Position numbers and translations under genes: made by a program
Source: Camellia lanceoleosa
Lineage: Eukaryota > Streptophyta > Magnoliopsida > Ericales > Theaceae
DNA: 64,000 nucleotides
NCBI GenBank assembly: GCA_025200525.1
Contig: CM045763.1
Span: 64,801,018-64,865,017, forward strand
Direction of reading: 5' to 3'
Notes under the pieces: model-generated
Seen by the model: only the letters and a program-made list of their open reading frames with translations
What the model was told of the DNA's origin: nothing
The model's database searches: none
Shown here: positions 22,704-33,525 of the stretch, piece by piece
Position numbering within the stretch: the first letter of the stretch is position 1
Layout of the letters: every line of letters starts with the position of its first letter

Positions 22704-23845
22704 AGACTAAAGGTCGGCCTTGACTAAATGAATGTCTTTCTTGGTCCCCTTTTGAGATGTGTGCATCCTTTACAAGTTGAAGACTTCTTATATGAAATAC
22801 ACAAAGGAGTATGTGGAAGCCACGCTAGGGGTAGGTCACTTGCTCATAGGGCCATTACTCAGGGGTACTGGTGGCCCTACATCCAAAAGGATGCTGAAGC
22901 CTATGTCAGAAAGTATAAGAAGTGTCAAAGGTTCGCACCTTTGATACATCAACCAGCAGCAGATTTAAATTCAATGTCCAACCCTTGGCCATTTGCCTAA
23001 TAGGGCATGGATCTAGTTGGGCAACTACCCGAAACAACTAGACAGAAAAAATTCCTGCTAGTAACAACAGACTACTTCACCGAGTAGGTAGAAGCAGAAC
23101 CCCTTGCGAAGATTCGAGATATTGATGTAAAGAATTTCATATGGAAGAACATCATTACCAGGTTGGGATTCCAAGGGCAATAATAGCAGACAATGGCAAA
23201 CAATTTGACAGTAAGCTAATCAAGAGCTTCTGTGCCAAGTACAAAATCAAGAACTACTACTCCACTCCAAGCTTCCCTCAAAGCAATGGTTAGGCAGAAG
23301 CATTCAACAAAACTATCTTGGATGGGATCAAGAACAAACTGTAAGCAGCAAAGGAAAAGTAGGTAGATGAGTTGTCCAATGTACTCTAGGCATATCGGAC
23401 TACGCCGAGAAGATCAACTAGGGAATCCCCATTTGCCATGGCTTATGGCACCGAAACAGTCATCCCATCGGAAGTCGACATCCCCACGATCAGAACCCAT
23501 GGAGTAGAGAATAGTACCAATGAGGCATTCCTGGCCCAAGATCTGGACCTGTTGGAAGAAAGAAGGGAGAAAGCAGCAATTCGGCTAGGGGCATACCAAC
23601 AACAACTTGCTAGGGCTTACAATAATAAGGTTAACCCAAGAGAGTTTCAAGTTGGGGACCTCATCCCGAGAAAGGTCGTCGGCAACAAGAAGGATCCCAG
23701 AGAGGGCAAGCTAGGCCCAAATTAGGAGGGACCTTATAGAATCATCGTAGTCGCCGGCAATGAGGCATATCGGCTTGAAGACAATGAAGGCAAAGGGTTG
23801 CCAAGACCTTGGAATACTTGCAACCTGAAGTTTTTCTATCATTAG
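22704..23845 (+). pseudogene. Integrase of outer Tat element
   Basis: Inserts element DNA into the genome. An H2C2 zinc-binding region begins at about 22790 (EIHKGVCGSH...). Next come the core with MDLVGQLPE, TTDYFTE, ADNGKQFD and AEAFNKTI, giving the acidic triad, then AYGTETVIPSEV and a C-terminal GPYR-like part ending at 23845. A one-base loss near 23165 shifts the frame. Eight internal stops (22998, 23001, 23085, 23291, 23342, 23360, 23387, 23723) sit where the family has Trp or Gln. Upstream sequence linking to aRNH is deleted. Confidence 0.88.
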
Positions 23846-23952
23846 ATTTTTTGTTTTTAAAGTTTTTTGTTATTAGCCGAAGTAATAATAAAATTTTAGC
23901 CCGATTTTTAATTTCAAACTAGTGTAATGCGACTGACCAGTCCTTTGGTGGT

Positions 23953-24415
23953 GTTTCTAAGCGAAACATGATGAATAACTTAGACTTATTATATGGCAGA
24001 GTTGAATTGCGCTTGCATATAATAGAGTTGAATTAAGTTGGCGATATTTCTAAGCGAAACATGACGAATAACTTAGACTTATTATATGGCAGAGTTGAAT
24101 TGTACTTGCATATAATAGAGTTGAACTAAGTTGACGATGTTTCTAAGCTAAACATGACGAATAACTTAGACTTATTATATGGCAGAGTGAAATTATACTT
24201 GCATATAATAGAGTTGAACTAAGTTGGCGATGTTTCTAAGTGAAACATGATGAATAACTTAGACTTATTATATGGCAAAGTTGAAATATACTTGCATATA
24301 ATAGAGTTGAACTAAATTGGCAATGTTTCTGAGTGAAACATGATGAATAACTTAGACTCATTATATGGTAGAATTGAAATTATACTTGCATCTAATGAAG
24401 TTGAACTAAGTTGGA
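23953..24415 (+). repeat. Five copies of a roughly 94-bp tandem repeat
   Basis: The unit starts GTTTCTAAGCGAAACATGA and continues through TAACTTAGACTTATTATATGG and TTGCATATAATAGAGTTGAA. It lies in the 3' non-coding part of the outer Tat element, just after integrase. Each unit also contains a short AAGCGAAACATG step. Confidence 0.88.
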
Positions 24416-25144
24416 TTAAACTAGATTTGCCAGGTCGACACAATCAAACTCAAATTGGAACCAAATGCCTTTCAATAAGATTAACAGAGAAACCAAGGTT
24501 GAGAATCTCGGCTATAAGGTGCTTGAATCTAACTTTGGCAACGAGATCATCAGCACCTGCTTAATGTGAACTTAAGTTACTTATGTTTACATTAGGGGGT
24601 AGAGAGCTAGAGAATGATTAATTAAAGCTTAAACTCTTGGGACTTGTTGAAATTTTATAGAAAAATTTACAAGTTAGAGTTATCCTGAGGTATGTTTGAA
24701 AGAAGTACATACGTACTTGCCGAGATTACCAGGTTGCCAAACTTGGAAAGTATAGAAGACATAAGTCTTGATAAGTAAAAGTGAAGTGGTAAGTTTAAAA
24801 CAACACTTGTGAAAATATTTTTATATTTTTAAGTGTTAAGCCAAAAGTCGAGATAAAACATTACGAAGTTATGTCCGAGGTATTATACTTCGAAGAGGTT
24901 ATACAGATAAAGGTACACTGTGAAGTCATGCAAAATATTCTAAGCATGGAAGCAGTAAAGCATACAAACATACAAACACTTGAAAGAAGAAATTATACTT
25001 GCATTCAAAAGAAAAAAAGGCACTTCGGCCTGCAGAGGGATTACTTGTTCAAATACAAAAGCGGCCCATCAGCCAAATGAAAAGCTGACATTGTTCGGAA
25101 AAAAAAGTACAAGGTACAAGAAAAAGGAAAAGCATCAAAATAGA
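24416..25144. other. Non-coding stretch between tandem repeat and antisense gene
   Basis: AT-rich. It includes a purine run ATTAGGGGGTAGAG near 24592, similar to the real polypurine tract at 28855. No supported gene. Confidence 0.55.
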
Positions 25145-25989
25145 CTACTCGGCATTAACAGTTGGTTGTATGTCGGCCTCAGAAGACAACTGGGAAGTCT
25201 TCTCAGTAACCTTCTCAACCTGGATCTCGACATCAATTTCTTTAAGGGTTTGATCGAGGCTCTTCTCGGCTATAGGCACCTCAGGCATAGTCTTCTTGAG
25301 GGAGGTACTTTTTGAGACCTCGTCCTCCTCATCTTGAGTCAAGTGTAGGACTTGCTCATTCAAAGTTGAGGACTTGGCCCTAGCCGAATCCTCAACATCG
25401 GCTGCCATCTCAGCCTCTTCGTCCCATCTTCCTTTCCATCTTTTTCTTCTCCTTCATTTCCCCCAGCCTTAGCCTCAGATTGGCTTGAAGCGGGAGTAAA
25501 TGGCACCACAAGTTGGCCTTCATCTTTAAGGGGAGAGTCCTCGGGAACAGCCAACTCTGTAAGAGCAGCCATCCAACCAAGGATGTAACCCTTGTTGCAT
25601 GTCTGTCTAACTTGCTTCTTGTACTCCTCACGGATGTCGGCTACCCCCTCGACGTAGGCCTTCTCATCCTCCTCTTTGATTTCGGCAGCCTTCGTGGACA
25701 GTGCTGTTTGGAGCTCGAATTGGGCCTGGGCCTGGGCCTGGGCCTCTTTTTCTTTGGCCTCTTTTGCCTCGGCCTGTGCGACCTGGGCAACGTTCTCCAC
25801 AGCCTCGGCACGATCCTTGGTATTCTTTAGGGCCAGCTCAGTAACCTTGGCTTGGTCCAAGAGACCTCGGATACAAGCCTCGGCTTTGTTGAGGGAGGTA
25901 AGGAGTTTAGCTGCCTTATTGGTCTTTTTGGTCAGCTCTTTCTTGAAATCATCAACCTTGACTGCTGGGGAGTGACCCTACTGGATAGC

Positions 25990-26071
25990 CTGCAAGATTG
26001 CAAAAGAAGTAAGTTAAGTATGGAAACCAGAGTTAAAAGTTAGGTAAAAAGCTACAAGTGTTGGGACTTAC
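25990..26071 (-). other. Intron of antisense gene (82 bp, GT-AG)
   Basis: Minus strand donor CTTG|GTAAGTCC and acceptor CAATCTTGCAG|GCTATCC. The frame ending MIQHCVL continues in phase as AIQ after removal. Confidence 0.8.
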
Positions 26072-27007
26072 CAAGACGCAATGTTGTATCATCATAGCAT
26101 AATTTTCATACTCCGTAAGCTCAGCCATCCAGTTGAGGTTGGCTGGAAGAAGAACGGCGGTGGATATGGCAGCACCGACCTCTAAGCTATCAAGGGCACT
26201 ATCCCCAGCAAGGAGTGGTCGGTCTCCGACCATAATGGGTGGATTCCAGGGAGCATTGGCTTGGAAAGTAGAAAGCTCAGAGGAGCCGCTGGATCTTGAC
26301 CTTTTGGATCGAGGTGGGTCAGACGCCTCGGTCTCAGCCGGCCTCTTGTCAGTCAAAGGATTACTTTTCTCAGCCTCGGCCAATTTTGAAATCGGCAAGG
26401 TGTCTTCAAAATCGATCTGAGTCACCGTTGCCTTCACTTGGACTTTCTTCAACCTCTTTGGCTTGGCCTTTAGCTGGGACTATGATGGGGGAAGACTGAA
26501 CTGACACAACGCTAGGGATATCGGCCAGGAGATCTTTAACGACAGCTTTGCTGCGTCCCATCTCGTCGGCGGTGGTGGAGACAATGACCTTGGTACCGAA
26601 GTGAATTGCTAGCAGTGCAGTAGGCGGGTTTGTTGGATCGTAAGCTGACGCCTCAGAGGATTGGCATTTTCGGCTATGAGTTCTGCCTACAGGAGCAAAG
26701 ATGGGAACTCGGCGACGGCGTTGACGCTAGGCAGGAGGGATTAATTGTGGAGCAGATGTTGATGGTTGCTCAACAGGACATGAGGTTGATCCCTGGTCTG
26801 GCCTTAACGATGATTCAGCCTGCGGAGTCATAACAGAAAGGGGAGATTTGCTTTTCTTGGGGACATCGGGTAGTGCCGATTTGTAGGTTGGAATGTAGTT
26901 GAGCAGCAGAGGGGCTTTCCACTGGTCAACCAGCGAACCCAGCAGTTTCTTGAAATCTTTACTAGGGTAGAAGGTTTTACGGAAGTCCCCTGGTGGTTGA
27001 GGAAGAA

Positions 27008-27092
27008 CTGCAAGTAAAAAACAGTCATTAGAACATATGGAGGAATAAAGTAATGAAGATTGAGAACATGTAAAGTGACACTTGGTTCTTAC
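27008..27092 (-). other. Intron of antisense gene (85 bp, GT-AG)
   Basis: Minus strand donor AAATA|GTAAGAAC and acceptor TTTTTTACTTGCAG|TTCTTCC. The exon ends in phase 1 after FKEGN and continues in frame as LPQPPGDFRKTFY. Confidence 0.82.
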
Positions 27093-28205
27093 TATTTCCC
27101 TCTTTAAAGATTGTTCGGCTCAAGGGGTAGAGGTGAAGGTCGTCATCGGATGGGAACTCCCAGTTGTTTGAGACTATGAAATAATCATCTCCAACACCTT
27201 TGTTGGAGTTTGGGAGGTCGGCAATGAGTTTGTATTCTGTGGATCTCGACTTAAGGTAATAGATGTAGCCCTTTTCTGATTTTAGGCCACACATGGTGTA
27301 ACAGTACTGGATGTCGGCTAATGTTATCTTGGCGTTCTCTCGGCTAGCTAGGGCAATTATACCATTAATGACTCTCTAAGAGTTAATGGCCAGCTACATT
27401 GGGTTAAGCTTGTAATAATGAAGGACTTGGCAGAAAATGAAGTAAAGAGGGGACCTAAGTCCACACTCTATGAAAGCTACTACAGGGAAAGGCATGGAGT
27501 CCCCATCAGGCATGATGGAGTCCTTCTCCCCTGCCAGCCTAAGGTGAACATCGGCTGGGATGGAGAATTCTGTCCTAAAGTACTCTAGTTTGGCCGGGGT
27601 GTCTACCCTTCACTTGAACATACCCATGACGTCGACTAAAGGGTTAAGGTGTAGGATTTCAGAAGGAAGTAGTTTGTGTGGGTTTAAAGGACCTCGGCTG
27701 ATTCATAGAGAGCACTAGAGTATAGGTTTCTGAAGATCTAAGGGGATTTTGTAGTTCGGTTTTCCTAAGGAACAGAGTTTTAAAGCAAAACCCAAGCCTA
27801 GGTCTACAAAAATGAGAATTGAAGGCAAGAATCTGGAAAATGTAACAAGCGAACAAGAAAAAGAGCATGATTTAGACTCAAAAAAAAAAACAAACAGCAA
27901 TTCGGGAACACAGATTAAAAACCAAGAACAGTGGCAAATTGCTAAAGTACCAAGTGTGTGTGAGCAATATGAATGTGTATATATAAACACATAAATAGAT
28001 TGCACAACACAAAGTCGTAAACAAGCATGCTTGGGACCCAAAATAATGAAATTTAAAGAACAAGATAGATTCAAGATTAAGGAGTGATAGCCAAATTATG
28101 AAGATACAAACAGCAACGAATACATTCCAAAAAGCATGGGGCAAATACAGATGCATTAAAATAATACAGAACTGGGAATGAAAATAAAGAAGCTGAGGAC
28201 TTACC

Positions 28206-28430
28206 AAGTAGCGTCAACAGAAAGAACGCCGGAATGACGATCGCCGGAGTCAGACAACGTGAATAGTTAGAGCCAGATGACGAAATACTCGCCGGAAGAG
28301 ATGATTAGAACACGTTATAGAAGCTTCAAAGCACGACAATGGCGGTTTTGGAGGAAAAACTTTAGAGAGAGAAAGACTGGAAAACGGAGGGAAAGCAAGA
28401 AATGTAAAGTGAAGAGACGAAGAGAAAGAT
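28206..28430 (-). other. Probable 5' UTR exon of antisense gene with splice donor
   Basis: CT-rich on the minus strand (TCTTTCTCTCTCTAAAG type), as in plant leaders, and ending in a donor-like CTTG|GTAAGTCC at about 28204. A matching acceptor lies somewhere between 27680 and 27870 but I could not fix it. Confidence 0.45.
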
Positions 28431-28439
28431 ATTTTGTTA

Positions 28440-28600
28440 AAACGCGAAAAGGCGGCAAAGAATAAATGACATGCTTTGGACGACGTGTCTGTCAGACGAC
28501 GTGCGCATAAGTGACGCGACCTGATGGCGCATGTCAGGTACGAATCAAGGGAAAAAAGACACGTGGCGGAAACGGTTGAGAAATCGTGCGTGACAGCTCA
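28440..28600 (-). promoter_or_regulatory. Candidate promoter of antisense gene (ACGT boxes)
   Basis: Contains a perfect CACGTG core (28560-28565) and ACGT-core boxes near 28483 and 28498, just upstream of the CT-rich leader. This is promoter-like by position and motif only. No strong TATA box is seen. Confidence 0.35.
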
Positions 28601-28854
28601 TGCACAGATAGAACTCTTGAAGTTCTTGGTTTAATGGAGTGAGAACCTCCGTTAGGAGGATGATCTCGGTTAAAGAACTTGAAAAACCTGGTTCTTGGTT
28701 CTAAGGCATTGATAAGACACACTACAGTCTTGGTCATATGAAGTTGACGTGTGATGACCCCAATAATAAAGGGTAGAGTAAGTTTTTAGCCGACGTGCTA
28801 TGTGGACAAATGGTATAGGTTCCATCACCTCAGGACGCTGAGGTAATAGAACCT

Positions 28855-28863
28855 AGGGGGTAG
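28855..28863 (+). other. Polypurine tract of outer Tat element
   Basis: AGGGGGTAG directly before the 3' LTR start; a short tract for plus-strand priming. Confidence 0.65.
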
Positions 28864-28864
28864 T

Positions 28865-29413
28865 TGTGGGGGCATATTCTTGTAAATAACAACACGTGGC
28901 CAAAGTGGAACCTGAACGCCAGCCGAGGTGCCACGTGTCCTGGTCATGGCACCGAGGTGATCTCGGCTAGGCCGAGATTATATGCGAAGATATCGGAATC
29001 CAAGATGAACGAATAAGGGAGAAGAGTCTAGAAATGAGGGAGGACCTTAGTCTGGATAAAGATAAGGCTCTTAGAGAGTTTATCTCTATCTGGCTAGGAG
29101 TCCAAGATGAGTATTGAGCCAGAATCTGTTGAAGCTAGGCTTCTACAGGGATCAGGTTAGTGCTGACTATAAAAGTAAGGCACCCTCGTAGGTTTAAGAT
29201 GCGCTTTTTGTATTCTGGCTTAGTGAGTTAAGCACTGCTTGCTATCTTTGAGAGATAACTGAGTATTGACTTGATCGTCAGAATGTCCCTGGGTGGAAGA
29301 ACCACCGCCGGAGTCTTATCTTTCTGTGACAGGTTGTTTGGGCGAGATTTATTTTGCCGGTGCTCTCTAGCTGGGTACCTATTGGGCAGTGAGGTCAGAA
29401 ATCAATATCGACA
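28865..29413 (+). repeat. 3' LTR of outer Tat element
   Basis: Starts TGTGGGGGCATA and ends ATCGACA, followed by TSD GGTAT. Pairs with 483-1030. Confidence 0.93.
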
Positions 29414-29418
29414 GGTAT

Positions 29419-31420
29419 TATTGGGCCATAAGTAAAATCATGATTCTAATCACGTTTAGGATTGTAGAAACAAGTATTAGTACTAAAATTAATACAATTT
29501 TGCAACAAACCCATGAAAAGGTGGTAATCCGCGCGGTTTAACAATTTGTTTATTGGAAGCAAAATATTTGTTTTATGTGCAAAATAATCATACATTATTC
29601 AAAAGCTTAATTAATTAATAAAAAATATTTAGGGTAGGCCCATCGGCCAATCTGTATTAGATAAAAAAAATAAATGATAAAAAAAGAAAAAAAAAACAAT
29701 GGGAAAATGCAAACTCGTCAGATGGTTTGCTGAATTTGGAATATGATTAATGAAAGACCAGATTCATTGTAGCCTCAAGTTTTGAATAATCAAGTTGTTA
29801 TTATTTTCCATACGTAAATTACCATGCTCCACCACCTTTGTGGATGGTTTTTGGAAAACGTTTTTGTGATTGTTTTCGTGGGTGGATATATATTTTATTT
29901 TTGTAATTATTTTGAAAATTAAACAGTTTTGAATTAAATATTTTAAAAACTTAATAGATTCAATTGATAGTGTAGAGACTTAAATAAATTTTGATTTATA
30001 TACTTTAGTTCAAAGATAAAAAGTGTAATAAACCTAATATAAAAAATAAATGAAAAAAATAATGAAAATTAAGAGCGAGAAGTTATTTCTTACGTACTTT
30101 TTACTTGTACTGAACACACATTATACTTGCACTCAATTATTTTAAACAAAAGATATTTTTGATGATTTTTCTTTTTCAAAAATTATTTTTTTTTAAGAAG
30201 CGTTTTCTGATTTTTAGTGACGACTTGAAAATAGTTAAATTAGTTGCGCTGTTGGTGATGGTGGAGGGTGGTAGTAGTGGTGGCAGCAACGCGGTGGTGG
30301 TGCTGGCAACGAGGTGGTGGTGGAGGGATTGTGATGGTGGTAGTGGTAGTAGTATTAGTAGTGGTAGTAGCGTGGTAGCGGTGGAAAAATTTTAGTCCGA
30401 AAAATATTTTTTACTTTTCAAAAATGAAAATATTTTTTATTTAAATAGGTTTGTTTTTCGGTGACCACCGAGAGCATTTTCTGTTGACTTTCATTTCCGT
30501 CATACCAAATGTCAAGGAAAAAAAAAAGTTTCCTAAAAAAGCATAATTAGTAATTATTTTTCTTGTAATATTCTATAATATACTAGTTAAAAAGAAAGAA
30601 AATATAAAAGGGGGAAAAACCTTGGGAGGGTAATTATAGCAATAACCACACAATTATATATAAATTTGAAAATTCAAAAAAACAATTATAATGAAATATA
30701 AGAACATTAATTCAAGAAAATTCAAAAATAAAAATTAATTTGAAAAGTCAAGAAAGCACTTGATACCACTTTACTTTGAAAATTCATAAAAATAAATAAA
30801 TAAAAATGAAAATCATGGTAGGAAGAAGAAGCTTACATGAAACATAACTCAATTCTGTTTCAACAACCACAACAAAGAAACAACCCTCTAAGGCAATTCC
30901 CAACTTCCAACCTAACCCATGATCTATTTCTTCTACTTACGTTATGATGCATGTTTTGGAGTTTGGATTCTTGTGATTTTTCTTAAAAAGATCTTAGAAT
31001 TTATTTATTTATTTATTTTTGGGGAGGTGGTTAGGGTTAGGGTTTGAGATTAGAAGGTAAAATAACTATTATAACCTCAATTTTTGTAGAACTAAATTGG
31101 AAAATTTGGTTGAAATTCTCTCATAATAAAACTTTAATACATTAAGGATAAGCACAAAAAAAAATTCTTCAAAATTTCAACACATACCACTATTATCAAA
31201 ATATTAAATTTTAAAATAATATAACTTTTGATGTAAGTATCAATTATTAATAAAATTAGTATTTTTAGAATTCTCTCATCAAAATCTATCAAATAAGATC
31301 CATATTGACTATGAAATTCTTAAAAAAAATAAAAATTTATTACCGTTAAAATTGATGTAAACAGTAACAAAGAGTAACATGTTACTTTGACAATATTATC
31401 TAAGTAAAAAAAAAAAGAGA
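29419..31420. other. AT-rich intergenic spacer, no gene seen
   Basis: Right flank of the outer Tat insertion. It has long A/T runs and no conserved frame. A short telomere-like GGTTAGGGTTAGGGTTT occurs at 31029-31045. Confidence 0.6.
30240..30390. repeat. GTG/GGT-rich low-complexity tract
   Basis: Imperfect GGTGGT/GTAGTG trinucleotides in AT-rich surroundings. The Gly/Ser/Val frame through it is a by-product. Confidence 0.8.
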
Positions 31421-32870
31421 GGATAAATTACACTGATACCCCTTGAGGTTTATGTTTATTACAGTTCCCCCTCTCACCTTTTGAAAATTATATCTCCCCC
31501 TTCCCCGGAGGTTTAAAGTTTCATTACATATTATCCCTGAGCAATTTAATTTTTTTAAATACCAATTTTGCCCTCACTTGGTAAATTACATTGACACCCT
31601 TCACATTTTAGAAATTACAATCCCCTCCCTAAGGTTTGAAGTAGCATTACCAATTGCCCCCTCGGTTAGTATTAGTTGGAAAAAAAAATTAATTGGAAAA
31701 AAAATTATTTGAAAAAAAAAATTGTTAGTAAAATTTTTAAATTTTTCTTTAAAAACTAACGTAAACTCATTTTTTGAATTTATGTTTTTTTCTCAAATTT
31801 ATAAACTGAGACAACCATTTATAAACCAAAAAAATTATCAAACAAGTTTTTATGACAATTTTTAAAATTTTTATAAATATAAATTGAAAACTGAAAGCGA
31901 AATGGTTATCAAACTAGTCTCAGATGGTAAAAATGTCGTAAAATTAACAAATAATTAAATAAGTTACCAACGTAAAAAATGACTTATCAAAAGATTCTTA
32001 GGCTATGTATGGTTTGATTTTTAGAATTTTTTTTTAAAAATTAAAAATTAATTTGGTTAAGAAATAAGAAATAAAAAATAATTATCATTTAAGGGTAAAA
32101 AATAATTATCATTTTAATTTTTGGGCAGGTTATATACATACGTATGATTGTTTCAATTTAATTTGCAAAAAATTATTTCTAACCACTCGAAAGATAAAAA
32201 TTATATAAAAATGATAATTATTTTTTATTTTTTATTTCTTAAACAAATTAATTTTTAATTTTTAAAAAAAATTCTAAAAATCAAACTATACATAGCCTAA
32301 TAATTTTTTGATAAGTCATTTCTTACGTTGGTAACTTATTTAATTATTTGTTAATTTTACGACATTTTTAGCATCTGAAGTCTGTTTGGTAACCATTTCG
32401 TTTTCAGTTTTCAATTTATATTTAAAATTTTTTAAAAAACTGTCATAAAAACTTGTTTGATAATTTTTTTGGTTTATAAATGGTTGTCTCAGTTTGTAAA
32501 TTTGAAGAAAAAACGTAAATTCAAAAAATGAGCTTACGTAAGTTTTTTAACAGAAATTTAAAAATTTTACTAACGAAAAAAAAATTCAATTAATTTTTTT
32601 TTCAATGAATTTTTTTTCCAACTAATACTAACCGAGGGAGCAATTAGTAATGCTACTTTAAACTTTAGGGAGGGAATTGTAATTTCTAAAATGTGAGGGG
32701 TGTCAATGTAATGTACCCAATGAGGCAAAATTGGTATTTAAAAAAATTAAATTGCCGAGGAGGGAATTTGTAATGAAACTTCAAACCTCAGAGGGAGAGA
32801 TGTAATTTCCAAAAGGTGATGGGGGAACTGTAATAAATATAAACCTCAGGGGGTGTCAGTATAATTTACC
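31421..32870. mobile_element. Foldback DNA element with arms of about 700 bp
   Basis: The left end, GGATAAATTACACTGATACCCC, matches the reverse complement of the right end, GGGGGTGTCAGTATAATTTACC. Similarity continues through GAGGTTTA, GTTTCATTACA, AATACCAATTTTGCC and CTCGGTTAGTATTAGTTGG, then through AT-rich sequence to a centre near 32140. The arms are roughly 90% alike by eye. No transposase frame is seen. The long terminal inverted repeats suggest a non-autonomous Mutator-like or foldback element. A TSD is unclear because A-runs flank both ends. Confidence 0.8.
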
Positions 32871-33180
32871 AAAAAAAAAAAAGATATTTTACTTTATCAT
32901 TACTCAATTATATGTTTTCTCCTTACACTATGTTTGGATTGAGTGATTTGGAGAGAAAGAAAAGAAATAGAGAGATATGTATTTCTCTTATTTGTTTGGA
33001 TAACTTAAGTGGAGAGAAATTAGGATAAATGGAGAGAAACTCATTTCTTTTATAACTCTCATTTCCAATCTTCCCAAAAGTAAAGAGATTAGAAGAGAAA
33101 AGAAACCAACAGATTCTTATATTTTCATAATACCAATTTTGTCCGTGTAAAAATAAAATAAATAAAATGATTGACACCCA
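32871..33180. other. AT-rich spacer
   Basis: Contains purine-rich AGAGAGAAA runs and two TTTGGAT(T/A)-type words. No gene is supported. Confidence 0.5.
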
Positions 33181-33525
33181 TCAGTTATTTCCTTTGGGTC
33201 AACCAACGTGGGTGCTCCAACTGTGGCTGATCGAGTGGTCCCCGAAAGGGCGTGAGGTCATCCATCGACGTGGAAGCTGATGGCTACTGTTTACCTACGT
33301 GAGGGAGGTTAGACTGATAGTAGTGGTACTGAAGTTGGTAGCAAATATTCTGAGGAAAGGCGAAGTCTTCAGCCCAATCAGGTGTTTCATCCTCCTTCGC
33401 TTCATCATTCTCGGAGCGGTCTGAGCATAGAATTGGACGACTCAACCTGGTAGTTAGAACAACATGAGCTGGCTCGATGCCTGATTGGCTACATCGCAGA
33501 TGTTCGCCGTTTTGGGTCTTATCTT

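Larger units (their letters stand above)
25145..27720 (-). pseudogene. Antisense gene of Tat element (spliced, degenerate)
   Basis: A coding frame runs opposite to gag-pol in at least three exons: about 27720-27093, 27007-26072 and 25989-25145. The first carries a block resembling the plant 'putative gypsy-type transposon' domain (FRTEFSIPADVHLRL, FPVVAFIECGLRSPLYFIF, YTMCGLKSEKGYIYYL). The second is basic and Ser/Pro-rich with PPRSKRSRSS. The third is Ala/Glu/Lys-rich and probably coiled-coil (AQAEAKEAKEKEAQAQAQ). Frames join across both introns. It is damaged by stops (for example GGSPAVK preceded by TAG near 25980, and Trp to TGA after MGMFK) and a frameshift near 26465. Tat elements are known to carry antisense ORFs here; the function is unknown. 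Confidence 0.78.
483..29413 (+). mobile_element. Ty3/gypsy LTR retrotransposon, Tat type (outer element of left nest)
   Basis: The element starts and ends with related LTRs of about 548 bp (TG...CA). It is flanked by a perfect 5-bp TSD, GGTAT, at 478-482 and 29414-29418. A primer site follows the 5' LTR and a purine tract precedes the 3' LTR. The coding order is gag, protease, RT, RNase H, archaeal-type RNase H, integrase. The second RNase H and an antisense gene downstream of integrase are hallmarks of the Tat clade. The span is inflated by a 17-kb nested insertion (5482-22703). The two LTRs are roughly 90% alike by eye, so this is an old insertion, and the reading frames are dead. Confidence 0.93.

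Noticed and set aside
22717..22721. GCCTT matching the base run before 5482, as a TSD of the long-LTR element
   Set aside because: The LTR copy ends inside the LTR 13 bp earlier, and host sequence is missing, so the match is most likely chance.
30159..30395. Gly/Ser/Val-rich reading frame
   Set aside because: Translation of a GTG/GGT low-complexity tract in non-coding DNA.
31029..31045. Interstitial telomere repeat
   Set aside because: Barely two TTAGGG-like units; too short to mean more than a telobox-like word.
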